Shown here: positions 36,165 through 51,601 of the stretch, in pieces
Position numbering within the stretch: position 1 is the first letter of the stretch
Layout of the letters: each line of letters opens with the position of its first letter
Assembly: GCA_002104935.1 (NCBI GenBank)
Contig: MCGT01000040.1
Location: 176,463-240,462 of the forward strand
From: Hesseltinella vesiculosa
Lineage: Eukaryota > Mucoromycota > Mucoromycetes > Mucorales > Cunninghamellaceae
Length of the DNA: 64,000 nt
Direction: 5' to 3'
The notes under the pieces: generated by a model
The model's input: only the letters and a program-made list of their open reading frames with translations
Database searches by the model: none
What the model was told of the DNA's origin: nothing
Program-made: the position numbers and the translations under genes

Positions 36165-37280
36165 TGTGATGGTGGTGTAGGAAAAAATTCACGTCGATTG
36201 GTAGCCCAGTCAACTTTTGATCAGTTCAAAATGAAAAAAAAAAAAAAAAAAAAATGCAGCGCTGCACAGCATATTTGGGTTGAGCTGATTTTGATCAAAG
36301 CCACAGTGCAAAATTGCACCAGGTAAATTTACCTCCATTTTTTTATACGAGTCCAAACTGATGAGAAATGACGATGATTAGAATTGCCAAAACTGGGCCG
36401 AAGACCTTGCCCGCTGTGCGGAGACTAAATATGGCAATCCTAATTCTTCCATTCCAAAAAAAAAAAAAAAGTGAACGCTTCACAGCGCTTTTCAGTGATT
36501 AGATCGTTGTAAAATTTTGAGAGAATGCGCAAATGAATGAATGATGACGATGCTGAAAAAATCACATTGATTTGTGAAGATTACTCAGCCGACCTTGGCT
36601 CCGTTTCGTTTTGACATCTGAGATTCACCAGCTTAAAATGAAAAAAATTGGCCATTTTCGCCAGGGTACCCTCAGGCGAACTGGTCAAATTCACAGTGCA
36701 AAATTGGCCAAGTCAACCCTCTTCCAAATTTTGCATACGAGTACAAAGTGATGAGAAATAACTATACTTAAAAGCAAAACTCTCTCAGGCAGCCAAGTGA
36801 AGAGTTAGAAGGCTGAATGTTTTTTGCCTTGTGTGCATTAAGCTGGAATCAAACGCTCTGTGCGGATACTAAATATGGCAATCCAAAATTTTTCATTTTG
36901 AAAAAAATAAAGTGAACGCTTCACAGCACTTCTGAGTGATTCGTTCGTTGTAAAATTTTGAGAAAATACACAAATGAATGAATGATGATGATGTTGAAAA
37001 AATCAGGTTGATTGGTGAAGGTTGCCCAGCCAGCTTTTGATCAATATCATTTTGACATCTCCGATTCACCAGCTAAAAAAGTAAAAAAATTGACCATTTT
37101 CGCCAGGGGACCCTCCCGCGATCTGATGAAAAACTACTGTGCAAAATTAGTCCAAGTCAATGCATCCCAAAATTTGCATACGAGCACAAATTGATAAAAC
37201 ATGACTATGTTTAAAATGACAACTCTCGCAGCAGGATGGGAGAAGAGCTAGAGGGTAGGCAAACATGCGACAAAGACTAT
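36165..37280. repeat. Cluster of dispersed-repeat copies, two in direct tandem
   Basis: A partial copy at 36165-36410 is followed by two direct copies starting near 36414 and 36858 (GTGCGGAxACTAAATATGGCAATCC). Each continues through GAATGAATGATGATGATG, GAAGGTTGCCCAGCC and TTGCATACGAGCACAAA. They match the outer ends of the island arms. Confidence 0.8.
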
Positions 37281-38253
37281 CTTGCTTTCTTGCGCGCTTT
37301 GAAATGAAGAGGAGGTGATTCACAGCCCAAATAAAAATCTGGCAGCCACCAAGCAAATAGCAGCGGATGTCCTGTGAGTTGAAGATGACCATTCACTGAT
37401 TTATTGGACAAGAATAACCACATTCCCCCAGTATAAGGTAAACAAGCAATGGTGGCATACGCATGCCATCTTTGGAAGAAAGAAAGGGATTCAGGTAACA
37501 TTCTATCCGAGTTTGGGGTGAAGAGATCAGGCTGCAGAGTGCGGGCCAGTGCTCGAATGCACAGCTCAGTCTGGGTTCAATTTTTTGAGAGAATTGTTGA
37601 TAAGGGACTCCATAGGCATTGTTTTTAAAACTTAGAGTGTGGAATGTAGTAACAACCTCGATTGACGGCACCAAGGCTGGAGGAGCGGTGTTAAGCTTCG
37701 AGTTTACCTGGCTGCTTCCTCAGTCATGCATCTTGTCGTTGGATAATTTGCATTCTATCCAACAGTACCTAACCCGCTTCTTACTACCTTTCCAGTGATG
37801 ATGCACCATTTCAAAAAACGTCATCAGCACAAAGAATTGTGCTGTTTCAACATTGAAAAAAGAAAAAAGCAGACATAGCCATCATTGAATCCCCGCTGCT
37901 AGCAAGGCTGTCTTTTTTGACGCCGTTTTCCTTGCCTCCTTTTTCTTTTCCTTTCATTTCGACGTTTATATAAAAAAAACGTGTAATCTTTGCTTCGTTG
38001 AAAGTGTTTAATAGTCGCAAATAACTTCATTAATTTATAGAAAGATAATACGGTAAGCATCACATAACCATAGATGCGGTTCCAACGAGATAAATAGCAG
38101 CACTCCATCTCAAACACGCTGAGATCAACAAAAAGAGAGACAAGCCTTTTTTTTTTTTTTTCTCTTTTTTGTTTTGATTCACACTATTTTCATTTTCTTG
38201 TCTAGTTCCATCTTGACCTAATTCATTACCTGCCTCTCAACCAAAGCTTGACC
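37281..38253. other. Intergenic and promoter of the Itc1-like gene
   Basis: A minus-strand frame at 37393-37674 lacks recognisable motifs. T-tracts precede the next start codon. Confidence 0.45.
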
Positions 38254-41200
38254 ATGCCCTTGTTAAAACGAAAGCATCTAGATCTAATCGATCCTCCACC
38301 TCTTGATCTATCCAGCAATGCCAGCTCAAAGCAGCAAGTATGGTATTGCCCAGTCACGCAAGAACTCTTTGACGATTACTCGTAAGTCAAGATACATTGT
38401 AAAACGAAAAAAAAAAGGAACCATGGCGACAGAACAACAAGTGATCGGTGGCACACAAGTGGTTGTCAAGCTCTTTTGCCCAAGCCCTTTTGTTTCATTC
38501 TTGTTTTGGGCATTGAATATCAAGGGTTCCTTATTGAAAGGATCAAGATGCTTACAATTGTCTCTTTCACTCTCATAGAGCCTATGTAGAAAGGACATTT
38601 ATATTGAAACAGCCGTTATGGCAATGTGAATCGACCGGCCGTATCAACCTGACCTACCAGCAAGCAGCTGAAAGCGAACGTGTGGAAAAGGGAAAACTGC
38701 AAGGAAAGCTGCCTGATAGTCTCCAAAAAGCCTTGCTGATTCACGCTCAATTTCGTAAGTCCATGTGAGCCCCCTTCCGCTTCCATTCTCACCACCATTC
38801 TTTTTGATGGACTATCTGATTTAGACAATGCCCGCTTAGACAAGGTCGTGGATGACGTGCACAGCTACTTTGAATCTCGATACGTTGTGGGCGAGCAGCT
38901 GTCTTGTGATTGGGAAGCTGGGACATGGTAAGAATCAAGAACCGATATACAAATTTGAGGTTACTGGAGCTGACGCACGGCCAATTTACTCTCCTGTGGA
39001 TATTTGATAGGTATACTGCCAACATCCTGGAAGCCCCTCCACTGGACGAACAAATATCCGATGACGTAAAATACAAGATCCAACTGGTGGACGAAGACTT
39101 CAATGCTATTGATGAATATATCAAAGTGATGCCTCGATCTGCCATCCGGTAATTTGGAAAGAGTCGGGTAGGATCTCGTCTTTCTCACCGCTATCATTGT
39201 TTACTAGCCGTGACCGCTTTGCATTATCCAAAAGCTTGTTGAAGCGCTTCTTCCGGGAAGCCCTGACAAAGGAATCTTACTTGGGAGCGCCATGGGTGGT
39301 CGAGCTCGGATTTGCGCAGCGGTTTGGGATTGACACGACTTTGCCCAAAGATTTGGCCGCCACTCGAGACACTGCCATCCGTAAATCAAAGAAACTCAAG
39401 GAACAGGTGCTTGCCGAACGACAGCTGGAACTGAAGAAGTCCGGGTTAGAAGACAGTGCCGATGCCAAACGAATCGAAGCCAATCTCAAGTACCCCATGG
39501 AAGATTTAGATCTGCCGGCATACCGACGTGTGCCGCCTGTAGGCCCGTTTGCCGTGATCATGGACATGACGCCTGGTACTAACAATGAACTCAAGCCGGT
39601 GCCCAACCCAATGGGAGACATGATCGCATGCCCTTTACCCAAGCAAGAGTCAACCATCGCTGCCGAGTGTTTTGGCTCGTTCTTGATGGTGTGGTCCTTC
39701 CTGAACGTGTTCTCCCGCCCGCTCTGCCTTTCGCCCTTTAGCCTTGACGACTTCGAATCTTCGCTTCGGTACAACTCCACCGACACGAAATGCGAACTTG
39801 TCTACGAAGTCATTGCGTCGTTGCTCAACTGCCTCATCCGTCATCGCCTCGTCTATGGCCGTCAGACCACCATGCCACTGTCGTCCTTTGACATGTCGTC
39901 CTCATCTTCACCTGCTCCCAGCCCGCGCCTCCAGCCAGCGCATCACCTGGCTTCGCAAATGGATGAACTCGCTCTCGAAGATGGAACCACCCCAGCCAGT
40001 CCTACTACAAACGGCCGTCATGCTGCATCGACCCAAGACAACGGCACCAATAGCATGGATCTGGATGAGCCACAGCCAACCAATGGCCATATTGTGGCTA
40101 TCGAGCGTGGCTGTGGTACCGATGAAGTCGTCAAAATCGGTGGCAATTGGGATTCTGCTCCTCTGGATAAAGGCAACCACCGCCAAGGCTGGCAGGATGT
40201 TTTGATTGGATGCATTAACGATGTAAGTCAAATAGAAGTGGAGGAAATGCTGACTAACGTTTCTTCTCTTTTCTGATTAGCTGGTGTTTGAGCTGCATGC
40301 CGATACCTCAACCTATGACACCATCATGTGCCAATTGGTGCCCAAGCTGAACTCTGCGTCTCGCGACCGAGAACTAGCCTACCTCAGCCTATCTCTCAAG
40401 GATAAATTAACCATCTTTGAACTGCTTGTCCATGCCGTCAATGAGACACAGGCCATCAAGTATGCTCCCTCAAACCCCTTGCACATCCTCGTTTTTCTCA
40501 TGCCTGTTTACTTTTGCTCTTAGGGAATACATGGAAACCTGCCAAGAACAGCTGACAGAATTGCGAAAAGAAAAGATGGAGCTCGGCCGAGAAAAGAAGC
40601 GGATGTAAGTTTTGTGACATAAGAAGGTTGGCTGGTGACTCACTTTTCCCCTGACTAGCATTGCTGAACGAAGCGAGCATGAAAAGCGATGCGAAGAGGA
40701 AGAAGTAAACAACATGTCCACGACCAGCTCAGTCCAAAACAGCGACGACGAATCATCGGCACTGTCTGATGAAGATAGTGCCTCAGATCCTAGGTAAGCA
40801 TCCTATGATGAAGAGAATGAATGACAGGGTCCCAGGAGAGCCGTTGCTGACACGCCGATTTTTTTTTTTTTTTTTTGTTTCACGCATTTCAGAGCCATGT
40901 CCCAGAAGGACCGAATTGCCTCGCGCCAAGCTAATCTGAAACGCATGCAACAGGAACGCGAAGAGGTGGAGAAGAAAAGACGTAAACTGCAGAACCAACA
41001 ACGACAGATAGCTCGTGAGCGCACACAAGAAATGAAAGCACGTGCCACTGCCCGCCGACGATTAGACACCGAAGAACAACAAGTCCTTCGAAAGGTAGAG
41101 AAAGCAGCGAAAAAAAAATGAGAAAAAAAATGCGGTCGGGTTGGTATTAACATCGTTTCCATTTAAATAGCTGGATCAGGTTGAAAGGGATTTGCGCAGA

Positions 41201-41623
41201 TACAGTACGCTACGATGCAAGCCCATTGGTCGCGACAAATTCTACAATCGATATTACTACTTGGACAATGTGGGAGGCGCACATGCGCACGGCACCGGCC
41301 GATTATTTGTGCAAAGCCCTAGCCTGTCCGACCTGATGTATTTGCTGGAGCGCGACTCACCTGCCTTTTACACATCGGCTGCCGACAAATTGCCTGTACC
41401 AGTCAACGAAGATGGTACGCAAGAGGTGAAGAAGCCTGAAGAAAATCCCAAGAAGAGCGCCTCCTTAGCATGCGGGCATGGCGGAGGCATCTCCTTTATG
41501 TGCCAGCTGATGGAGCACCAAGGCATGGCTGACAAGGCTGCTTGCCTGAAAAGCAACTTGGACAATGTCAAGAGTGGACATGACGTTGAATGGTGGGAAT
41601 CCATTGATGAGCCTGAAACGGTA

Positions 41624-41660
<37 letters not shown>

Positions 41661-42004
41661 GGGCAGTGTCACTTACCGCGTATGTTTTCCCCTTCTTCAG
41701 CTTGATCAGTTGATGGAGTGGCTGAACCCAAAGGGTACACGTGAACATGCTTTGAGAAAGGAACTGACCAGGCACTGGCAAGGCTTGACGCAAGGCATGA
41801 AAAAGATGCACGCAGTAAGTAGTAGAGTCGGCCAGCACCAGTGTGGATAGATCAAAATGCTTATTTCTTTTTTGCCATCCCTTGTAGGATCGTCAACAAT
41901 CAAACGGACCTCCTGAAGTGACCCGGCGAAGCACACGAACAAAGAGCACTGTTGTCTATGCCCCAGGCTCATGGTTCTCTTATACCAACAAGCTGGCCAA
42001 GTGA
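38254..42004 (+). CDS. ITC1: ISWI-complex accessory subunit, Itc1/Acf1-like (WAC, DDT, WHIM)
   Basis: Twelve exons: 38254-38381, 38579-38754, 38825-38927, 39011-39148, 39208-40222, 40281-40459, 40524-40604, 40659-40793, 40893-41094, 41171-41620, 41701-41814 and 41888-42004, giving 945 residues. The WAC domain starts at the N-terminus (MPLLKRKHLDLIDPPPLDL, then VWYCPVTQELFDDYSAYVER). The DDT domain is near residues 335-395 (SFLMVWSFLNVFSRPLCLSP). WHIM1 is near 560 (LKDKLTIFELLVHAVN), WHIM2 near 733 (PIGRDKFYNRYYYLDN) and WHIM3 near 880. Coiled coil lies between WHIM1 and WHIM2 (MQQEREEVEKKRRKLQNQQR). There is no PHD finger or bromodomain, as in yeast Itc1. In yeast it partners Isw2 in nucleosome spacing and repression. 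Confidence 0.9.
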
Positions 42005-42758
42005 AGTCCGTTCGTCTACCATCCCTGACTAACCTGCGCCTCAATGTGCACCCTCTTCCGATTAAAACTGTTTCATTGATAGCAAATTACAGCGATAAAC
42101 AAACGTAGAGATACAAAGTTTATGCGTGTGCTGAGGAAGGTGCGGTAGAGGCTATTTCTGCCGATGTTCCTCTCCACTCTAAAAATGTCCAGTCATGAGA
42201 CGGCTACTTGGCCTTTTTTCAGGGCAGCTTGCTTGATGGACGTGTCACTTGCTGATGGATGATGGATCAACCGGGGCTTGGTGAAAGCCGTTGTGTTATT
42301 GGTCCTGCTAGCCCGAGTAAAAAAATATAAAAAAAATAGATGCCCTTTTTAGATCCGCTTGCCACAGCTGCGCTGATATTCCTTCAGTAAAAGAAAAAGG
42401 GCGCTATGTGACCTAGTCAAACTCTTCAGCTTTCATAATAAGTCTGGAAGGAGATTCCTTGTTTTCCGACCATCTTTTCGAATTGACAGGTGTCAAATGA
42501 ATCGCCCCTTCATGCGGACCCTCATTTCACGTTTTTTTTTTCCCACCCAAAGGAACGTGCACAGCCTGGAGGCAACGGCAAAAACAATAGCCTCGGTGGA
42601 GCTAGAAACATGTGATTTGATTTTCAACGGCCGTTCCTTTTTTGGGGTGTGGGGAAAAAAAAAGGATGACAGGTCGCTATCCTGTTTTTATTTTTTTTTT
42701 TTCTTTCACTTTTTGTCTCATCCCCACCCCTCTCTTTTCTTATCGCTAGGCATTAACC
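42005..42758. other. Intergenic
   Basis: No gene. T-rich and CT-rich DNA leads into the next ATG. Confidence 0.55.
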
Positions 42759-44603
42759 ATGGCTGCTGCTGCTTCTCGTTCTAAAGTTCTTGGCGTTCTG
42801 GGCCGTCTGCAATCTGGTGCCAGTAGCTGTCCTTGCCATTCCCATGCTCATTCCCATTTCCACCCTACTGCCGGTACCTTTAACAGCCTTTTGAAATATG
42901 GTCGCAACTATGTTCAGGCTCAAGATACCGACTATGCCTTTGAAATGGCTGCTAGTAACATCCGTTTCGGCGCCGGTGTGACCAGGTAGGTTACAAATGC
43001 CAAGGGGCATATGTAAAGCAGCACGCTCACGTTTGTTCCTTTGATAGTGAAATTGGTCAAGACTTGAACAATATCAAGGCTACCAAGGTGGCTGTGTTCA
43101 CAGATAGCAACGTAAGATATGACTGATTGGAGGGGGATACACTTAAAAAAAACGAGTCAAAGGAACTCCTGGTTTAAATCCTTTCTTTTCTTTATCAGCT
43201 TGTCAATTTGCACCCTGTCAAGGCTGTGATCGAATCATTGGAACGCAACAAGGTCAACTATGTATTGTATGACACCGTGCGTGTGGAACCCACTGACACC
43301 AGTTTCAAGAGTGCCATTGACTTTGCCCGTAAGCACAACCCTGATGCCTTTGTCGCTGTGGGCGGTGGCTCTGTGATGGATACCACAAAGGCTGCCAGTT
43401 TGTACAGCTCTCACCCTGAAGCTGACTTTTTGGACTTTGTCAATGCCCCCATTGGTAAGGGTCTTCCTATCCGTAAGCAATTGAAGCCCTTGATCGCTGT
43501 GCCCACCACCGCTGGTACCGGTTCCGAAACCACCGGCACTGCCATCTTTGATTATGAACCTCTGCACACCAAGACCGGTATTGCCCACCGTGCCCTGAAG
43601 CCTATGCTCGGCATTGTAGATCCCTTGAACACCCGTTCTATGCCTGCTCAAGTCCATGCCGCCTCGGGTCTCGATGTGCTCTGCCATTCACTTGAATCCT
43701 ATACTGCTTTGCCCTTCAACCAACGCTCTCCCCGTCCCAAGGACCCCATCGAACGTCCTGCTTACCAAGGCTCCAACCCCATCAGTGATGTCTGGTCCTT
43801 GCATGCTTTGCGTATGGTCGTGGAGTACTTGCCTCGTGTAAATTTTACCCTCCTCAAAAAAAAAAGGGCTCACGTCACTGACTCCATTGTGCATCTCTAG
43901 GCTTACAAGGACCCCAGTGACTTTGAAGCTCAAAGCCAAATGTTGCTTGCTGCTACCTTTGCTGGTATTGGTAAGTGTGATGGAAAAAAAAAAAGAGATT
44001 GTTCCTTCTCAGCGAGATTTTTTTTTTTTTAGGTTTCGGCAATGCTGGTGTGCACATGTGTCACGGTCTGTCTTATCCTATCTCTGGTTTGAACAAGACC
44101 TACAAGCACCCTGGTTACAATGTTGATCACGCCATTGTGGTAAGTGAACGGGAAATTAGTCAGACACCACACAAGTGGTGATGCCCGCCAAGCCATCCAA
44201 GATGAATCTCATCCTCCTTCCCCCCCTTTTTTTTTGCCTGTGCGTTGACGTATATGTATAGCCTCATGGTGTGTCTGTTGCTTTGACTGCTCCTGCTGTG
44301 TTCCGCTTCACTTCTGCTTCATGCCCTGATCGTCACATCGATGCTGCTGCTGCCTTTGGTGCCGACCCTGCTCACATCAAGGAATCCATGGCCGGTGAAG
44401 TGCTCGCTGAAAAGCTCACTCGCTTCTTGGAAGATCTGGACGTTCCCAACGGTTTGGGTGCTCTGGGCTTTGACTCCTCCCACATCCCTGCCTTGGTTGA
44501 AGGTGCTTTGCCCCAACACCGTGTCACCAAGCTTGCTCCTGCTGGCGAACCTGCTGCCGAAGAAATTGCCAAGGTCTTTGAAAACTCCTTGTCCAACTAC
44601 TAA
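42759..44603 (+). CDS. ADHFE1: Hydroxyacid-oxoacid transhydrogenase, mitochondrial (iron-type ADH)
   Basis: Six exons (42759-42985, 43048-43111, 43199-43837, 43901-43970, 44033-44139, 44262-44603) give 482 residues. The first 30 residues are Ala/Ser/Arg-rich, like a mitochondrial presequence, followed by [10 protein letters not shown]. Group III ADH features are present: [16 protein letters not shown] for nucleotide binding (about residue 150), [19 protein letters not shown], and the metal-ligand motifs [10 protein letters not shown] (about 254), [12 protein letters not shown] (about 341) and [14 protein letters not shown] (about 368). The length and mitochondrial form fit HOT, which couples 4-hydroxybutyrate oxidation to 2-oxoglutarate reduction, rather than bacterial-type alcohol dehydrogenase. 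Confidence 0.92.
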
Positions 44604-45790
44604 ACTCGGTGTCCAATCACCTGCATAGACTTAGATTTATTCGCATATACATTTAGACCCATAAAGTAAAGGCTTTTCTGTACATCTAAATCGCATGCAT
44701 GTACCAATATGCACGTGACGGGGCTGCAAGACTGCATATGGCTGCAACTTGTCAAGTCGTTGCAAAGGTGCATGGACACCCTGCCTCGGTGCTTTCGAGT
44801 CACGACCCCCATTACCTAAGCGCTGTCTTGTTGTTTTTGGAAACCTGTCCTGAATAGCGTTGGATAAGCTAACATGATTTCTTTATGACTGTTGTTCCGA
44901 TGCCGGCCCAACATGGAGACCAAATGAGTTTCCCTTCTTTATTAAAATTTTTTTAGCTCGTGCAAGTGCCCAAACCCCACCTTTCTCTCCCTTCTTCGCC
45001 CAGCCATGGTTCGCAGGTCATTGGAAAAGGTTGTAGAACGCCGGAGGTTTAGGAAAAAAGGAAAAAAAAAAAAAAAGAGAGATGGCCATTGTTGTACCTT
45101 GCGATGCGTAAGGCGACGACGCACAGCAACCTCAAAAGAGGCAAGGTGGGAAGAGGATAGGAGAAACTCATATTATTATGCGATGTGATGGGACAATTGG
45201 GGATAAACAAAGTCGCAACACGATGAAATCAAACGCCCGGTAATGATGCACAGGCCAATGATCACCGAGGGATATCGGAGCGACCCGTTCTCCACATTCG
45301 ATTTTTTTTTGTACATCATTGCCGACAAGGTAAGATCATTCGATAACTGCATGTCAGGTGAATGGCATAACTCCTATTCATTTTGGAGCGATTAATCCTG
45401 CAGAGTTTCATTAAGGCACAGGGGGACCTTGATTGACCACGACAGAATAGGAGTTTGAAAACAGTGGGTGATGCATGAAAAAAGGAGAATGGACAATGGA
45501 GACTCTAAACAGGATGCTTCATCGCCATTTTTTAATTGTTTTGACCAAAACCAAGATAGAAAGAAAAGAATAAGAAACTTTAGAAAAAAGGGGAGAGGGG
45601 GGGGGGCAACACACTTTTTTTTTTATTATGTCAAAAGAACAGCAAAGCGGTAATAAAAATGGACACCGGTCCTTCTCCATTCACTCGTTTTTCTTCTTCT
45701 TTTGTTCTCCTCGAGCACCTGTAACACTACCTCATTCATTGTTTCTTTCTTTCTTTCTTTTTTTTTTTTTCATTTTTTTACACCATCAAT
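44604..45790. other. Intergenic
   Basis: No gene seen. It contains homopolymers and a G9 run near 45599; the last 100 bp are pyrimidine-rich, leading into the permease ATG. Confidence 0.5.
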
Positions 45791-48629
45791 ATGCCCAACA
45801 TCGTACTGGATTATCCTCCACTAACCTATCAAGAACGGTGGAAATATATCAAGGCACGAGGCCCATCCGCTCTTTTTGGTTATGTCAGCAGCTTTTTCCC
45901 AATTCTTTCTTGGTTCCATCGATATAATCTGTCAGTAAGTCGCTTTATTATTATTATTTTTCAAAGTATGGCGTGCTCACTCTATGATTGCTCAAAAAGT
46001 GGTTGTTTCAAGATGTCATTGCCGGTATCACAGTGGGTTTACTGCTTGTGCCTCAAGGCATTGCTTATGCCAAAGTCGCAGGGCTTGATCCTCAGTATGG
46101 GCTCTAGTAAGTGTTGTTTTATAACGCCAAAAATGAATACCGCGTGCTTAATTCCTGCAAAATTAGCACCTCCTTTGTAGGCTCGGTGACGTACTGCCTA
46201 TTCGGGACGTCCAAAGACATCAGTGTTGGGCCCATCAGTAAGGATAAGCGAGAAGGGGTGAAAAAAGGAGGCAAAGCCTGACCCTTTTCTTTCAGCTGTG
46301 GTTTCGCTGCTGGTTGGCGAAGCCATTGAAAAAGTCAAGTTAGAAAACCCGGATATCAGTGGCGGAGAAGTGGCTGCATGCTTGTCAGTTTTGTGTGGCT
46401 GCATCACCTTGTTCATGGGCATGGCTAGAATGGGCATTCTCGTTGATTTCATTTCTGGTAAGAAGCTGGACTTGGCTGTCAAAAACCCCACTTTTTTTTT
46501 TTTTTTTTTTTTCATCTCACTCTTTTCTTTTCTCTCCGCCATCGTCTCTCTTTATTTTTCACGACAATAATGATGCAACACTCTAGGTCCTGCGATTGCT
46601 GGTTACATGACAGGATCTGCCATCACCATTGGCCTTGGCCAATGGCCAAAGCTGTTCGGCATGAGCAACGTTGATACGCATCAACCACCGTACCTGATCT
46701 TTATCGACTTTTTTGCCAATCTCCCCAACACTCAAATCGACGCAGCTTTTGGTATTCTTGGTCTTGCGATTTTATACTTGGTCAAGTTTGGCACGGGACA
46801 TCTTGCGGCCAAGCTACCTCGCTTACAAAAACCATTGTTCTTCATGGGCATCATGCGCAGCGGGCTGCTCGTGATTCTTGCCACCCTCATTTCTTTTGGT
46901 ATCAACCACGGTCACGACACCAGCCCTTTCCATATCATCAAAAAAGTCCCTGCTGGATTCAATGCCATTGGTGTTCCTCACGTTCGCTGGCAAGTCATCA
47001 CCGGCTGTATGGGCGTTCTCCCTTCCATTGTCTTGATCCTCGTGCTGGAACACGTTTCTGTTGCCAAATCCTTTGGTCGACTTGCTGGCTACAACATCCA
47101 GCCCGATCAAGAAATCATTGCCATTGGTGCCAGCAATATGCTCGGCGCCTTTTTTGGGTAAGCTGCCCTCCTCTCCATGGCTCCTGCCTTCCCTCTCACT
47201 CACACACCGTCTCCCTAGGGCTTATCCAGCAACAGGTGCCTTTAGCCGAACCGCTGTCATGGCCCGCTCGGGCGCCAAGACGCCTTTGGCTGGTATCTTT
47301 TCTGGCACAATTGTGGTCTTGGCCCTGTATGTGTTGACGCCTTGCTTTTATTTCATTCCTGAAGCTGCCCTGGCAGCTGTGGTTGTCCACGCTGTGGCCG
47401 ATCTGATGTCTGGGCCTACCTATGTGTATGAGCTGTACCGCACAAGCATCTTGGAGCTCTTGGTCTTTTTCGTCGGCGTGACCCTGACTTGTTTCAAGGA
47501 TGTGGAGACCGGTATCTACGTGTCTGTGGGCATGTCACTGATCATCATGCTACTGCGCCTCGCCCGCCCCCCGGTCACCGCCATGGCTCGAGCTCCTCTC
47601 AAGTCACAGCACTACCCACCAGCCAATTTGTCGCCTTCCACGCCCATCCCTGTCATCAGCAACCAGCATTATATCTACTTTGACGAAACCGACCCTCATT
47701 TCACCCGCGCCAAAGACCCTATGCCGCCTGGTATTGTGGTCGTCCGCCTGACCGAATCTGTCCTGTATCCCAACGCTGGTCATGTAGCCGAAATACTCAC
47801 CCAAATCGCCAAAGAACGCTCGCGAAACGGCAGCCCCATCGAAGATACCAAATCGCTGCTCTGGTGCGAACGGCCGCCGAACGTCTACCAACGAGAAGAA
47901 AAACTGAGCCTGCCATTGCTGGGTGCCCTGGTGCTCGACATGTCAGCTGTACGCCGCCTCGATGCATCGGGCCTGCAGGCCCTCGTATGCGTGCGCACCA
48001 CGTTGGAAGCCCACGCCGGCCAAGCGGTTGAGTGGCATTTCACTGGCCTCCACAGTGGCAAGATCCGCCGGGACCTCTTGTGCTTTGGCTTTGGCTCGCT
48101 GGGCGATGCCGCGAGCATGAACATCTCTCACCTGCCATCGACCGCTGTTTCGCCTTCCTCCTCCACGCCCCTGCCACCTCTGCCCTCGGCAGCCTCTTTT
48201 TCAAGATCAAGCCTGTTCCTGGATCTGCCCATGCCACCCACGACGCCTAGCAGCCCTCTTGCCTACACCGCTGTGCCTATCCCTCGCACGACATCGCTTG
48301 CCCAACAGCGTCAGCGCCGACAACAGATCATGCAGCGCGGCTCCATCTACCAGCAGTGTCAGCTAGGAAAGGAGGAAAAAACCATTGTGGAATCATGGCG
48401 CGCCACTGCCTGCCTCGATCGCGACGTCCACCGCTTCTCGTCCCACATCAGTCTCTTCGACCCAATGGAAATGGACATCGATCCTTACTATGCTAGCATC
48501 AACGTGTCTCAAGACCCCCATGAACAATTGCCTGTCGAGCGCTATCCTTGTTTCCATTGGGATGTTGATACCGCCGTGCGCTCGATTTGCGACCGATGGC
48601 ATTCCAAGAAAGCATGTGCCCTCCCTTGA
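45791..48629 (+). CDS. SulP-family sulfate permease with STAS domain
   Basis: Six exons (45791-45934, 46000-46106, 46167-46237, 46296-46457, 46587-47157, 47219-48629) give 821 residues. The SulP signature is plain: DVIAGITVGLLLVPQGIAYA, then LDPQYGLYTSFVG, then TSKDISVGP. Multiple transmembrane helices and the AYPATGAFSRTAVMARSGAK segment follow. The C-terminal STAS domain spans about 520-815 (GIVVVRLTESVLYPNAG, LVLDMSAVRRLDASGLQAL). A Ser/Pro-rich insertion of about 150 residues splits it before the last strand and helix (YPCFHWDVDTAVRSICDRW). The family carries sulfate in H+ symport across the plasma membrane and includes yeast Sul1/Sul2; the insertion may be a regulatory loop. Exon 1 encodes the cytosolic N-terminus. 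Confidence 0.93.
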
Positions 48630-51038
<2,409 letters not shown>

Positions 51039-51046
51039 TATAAAAG
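51039..51046 (+). promoter_or_regulatory. TATA box of the small GPI-type gene
   Basis: TATAAAAG, 89 bp before the ATG at 51128. Confidence 0.5.
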
Positions 51047-51127
51047 TGGATGGTCTCGTCAAGTTTCCCAGAGTTTTTATTTATCCTTTTTCTTTCCTTT
51101 GCCTCATCCCATTCCTTTTTATTAAAC

Positions 51128-51601
51128 ATGGTCAAAGCTGTTACTCTCGCCGCCGTTGCTGCCGCCGTTGCTGCTCCTGCCGTTATGGCTCAATGTAAGG
51201 GTTCATTGGCCTCGAAGAAAAAGAGTGATAAACGCACAGCGTGAGCTTACATTTTTCATGAATAGCTGTCCCCACCAGCTTCCCTACGTCGCTTGATCCC
51301 TCCATGATCTCTGCTGTAAAGATGAAGGGTTTTTTTTTAATTTTTAACGAGTGACTCATGTTTTTTGTTCGTTTCGTAGCTTTCCTCCTGGGCTGCCAGC
51401 GCTACCAACAACCCCACCATTGCCAGTTACGTTAGCCAAGCCTCCTCCTCTTTGGCATCCATGGCTCAAACCAACAGTGCGCTTTCCAGTGCTCTCAGCC
51501 AAGCTTCCAACGCCGCCCATGGCAACGCCGGTTCCACCGTCCGCCCCGTCGCTGCTGGCGTTTTGGCCATTGCTGCCGCCGTTGGCGTTGGCATGTTGTA
51601 A
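51128..51601 (+). CDS. Small GPI-type secreted protein
   Basis: Three exons (51128-51194, 51266-51315, 51380-51601) give 112 residues. Signal peptide MVKAVTLAAVAAAVAAPAVMAQ. The mature part is short, Ser/Ala/Asn-rich and helical (YVSQASSSLASMAQTNS), and ends in a hydrophobic tail (VAAGVLAIAAAVGVGML) after a small-residue site (GNAGS) suited to GPI attachment. No cysteines. It is a probable cell-wall or membrane surface protein; similar Ala-rich mini-proteins occur in Mucorales. Exon 2 is 50 nt, and without it the frame does not join. No TATA-less ambiguity: a TATA box is present. Confidence 0.75.
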
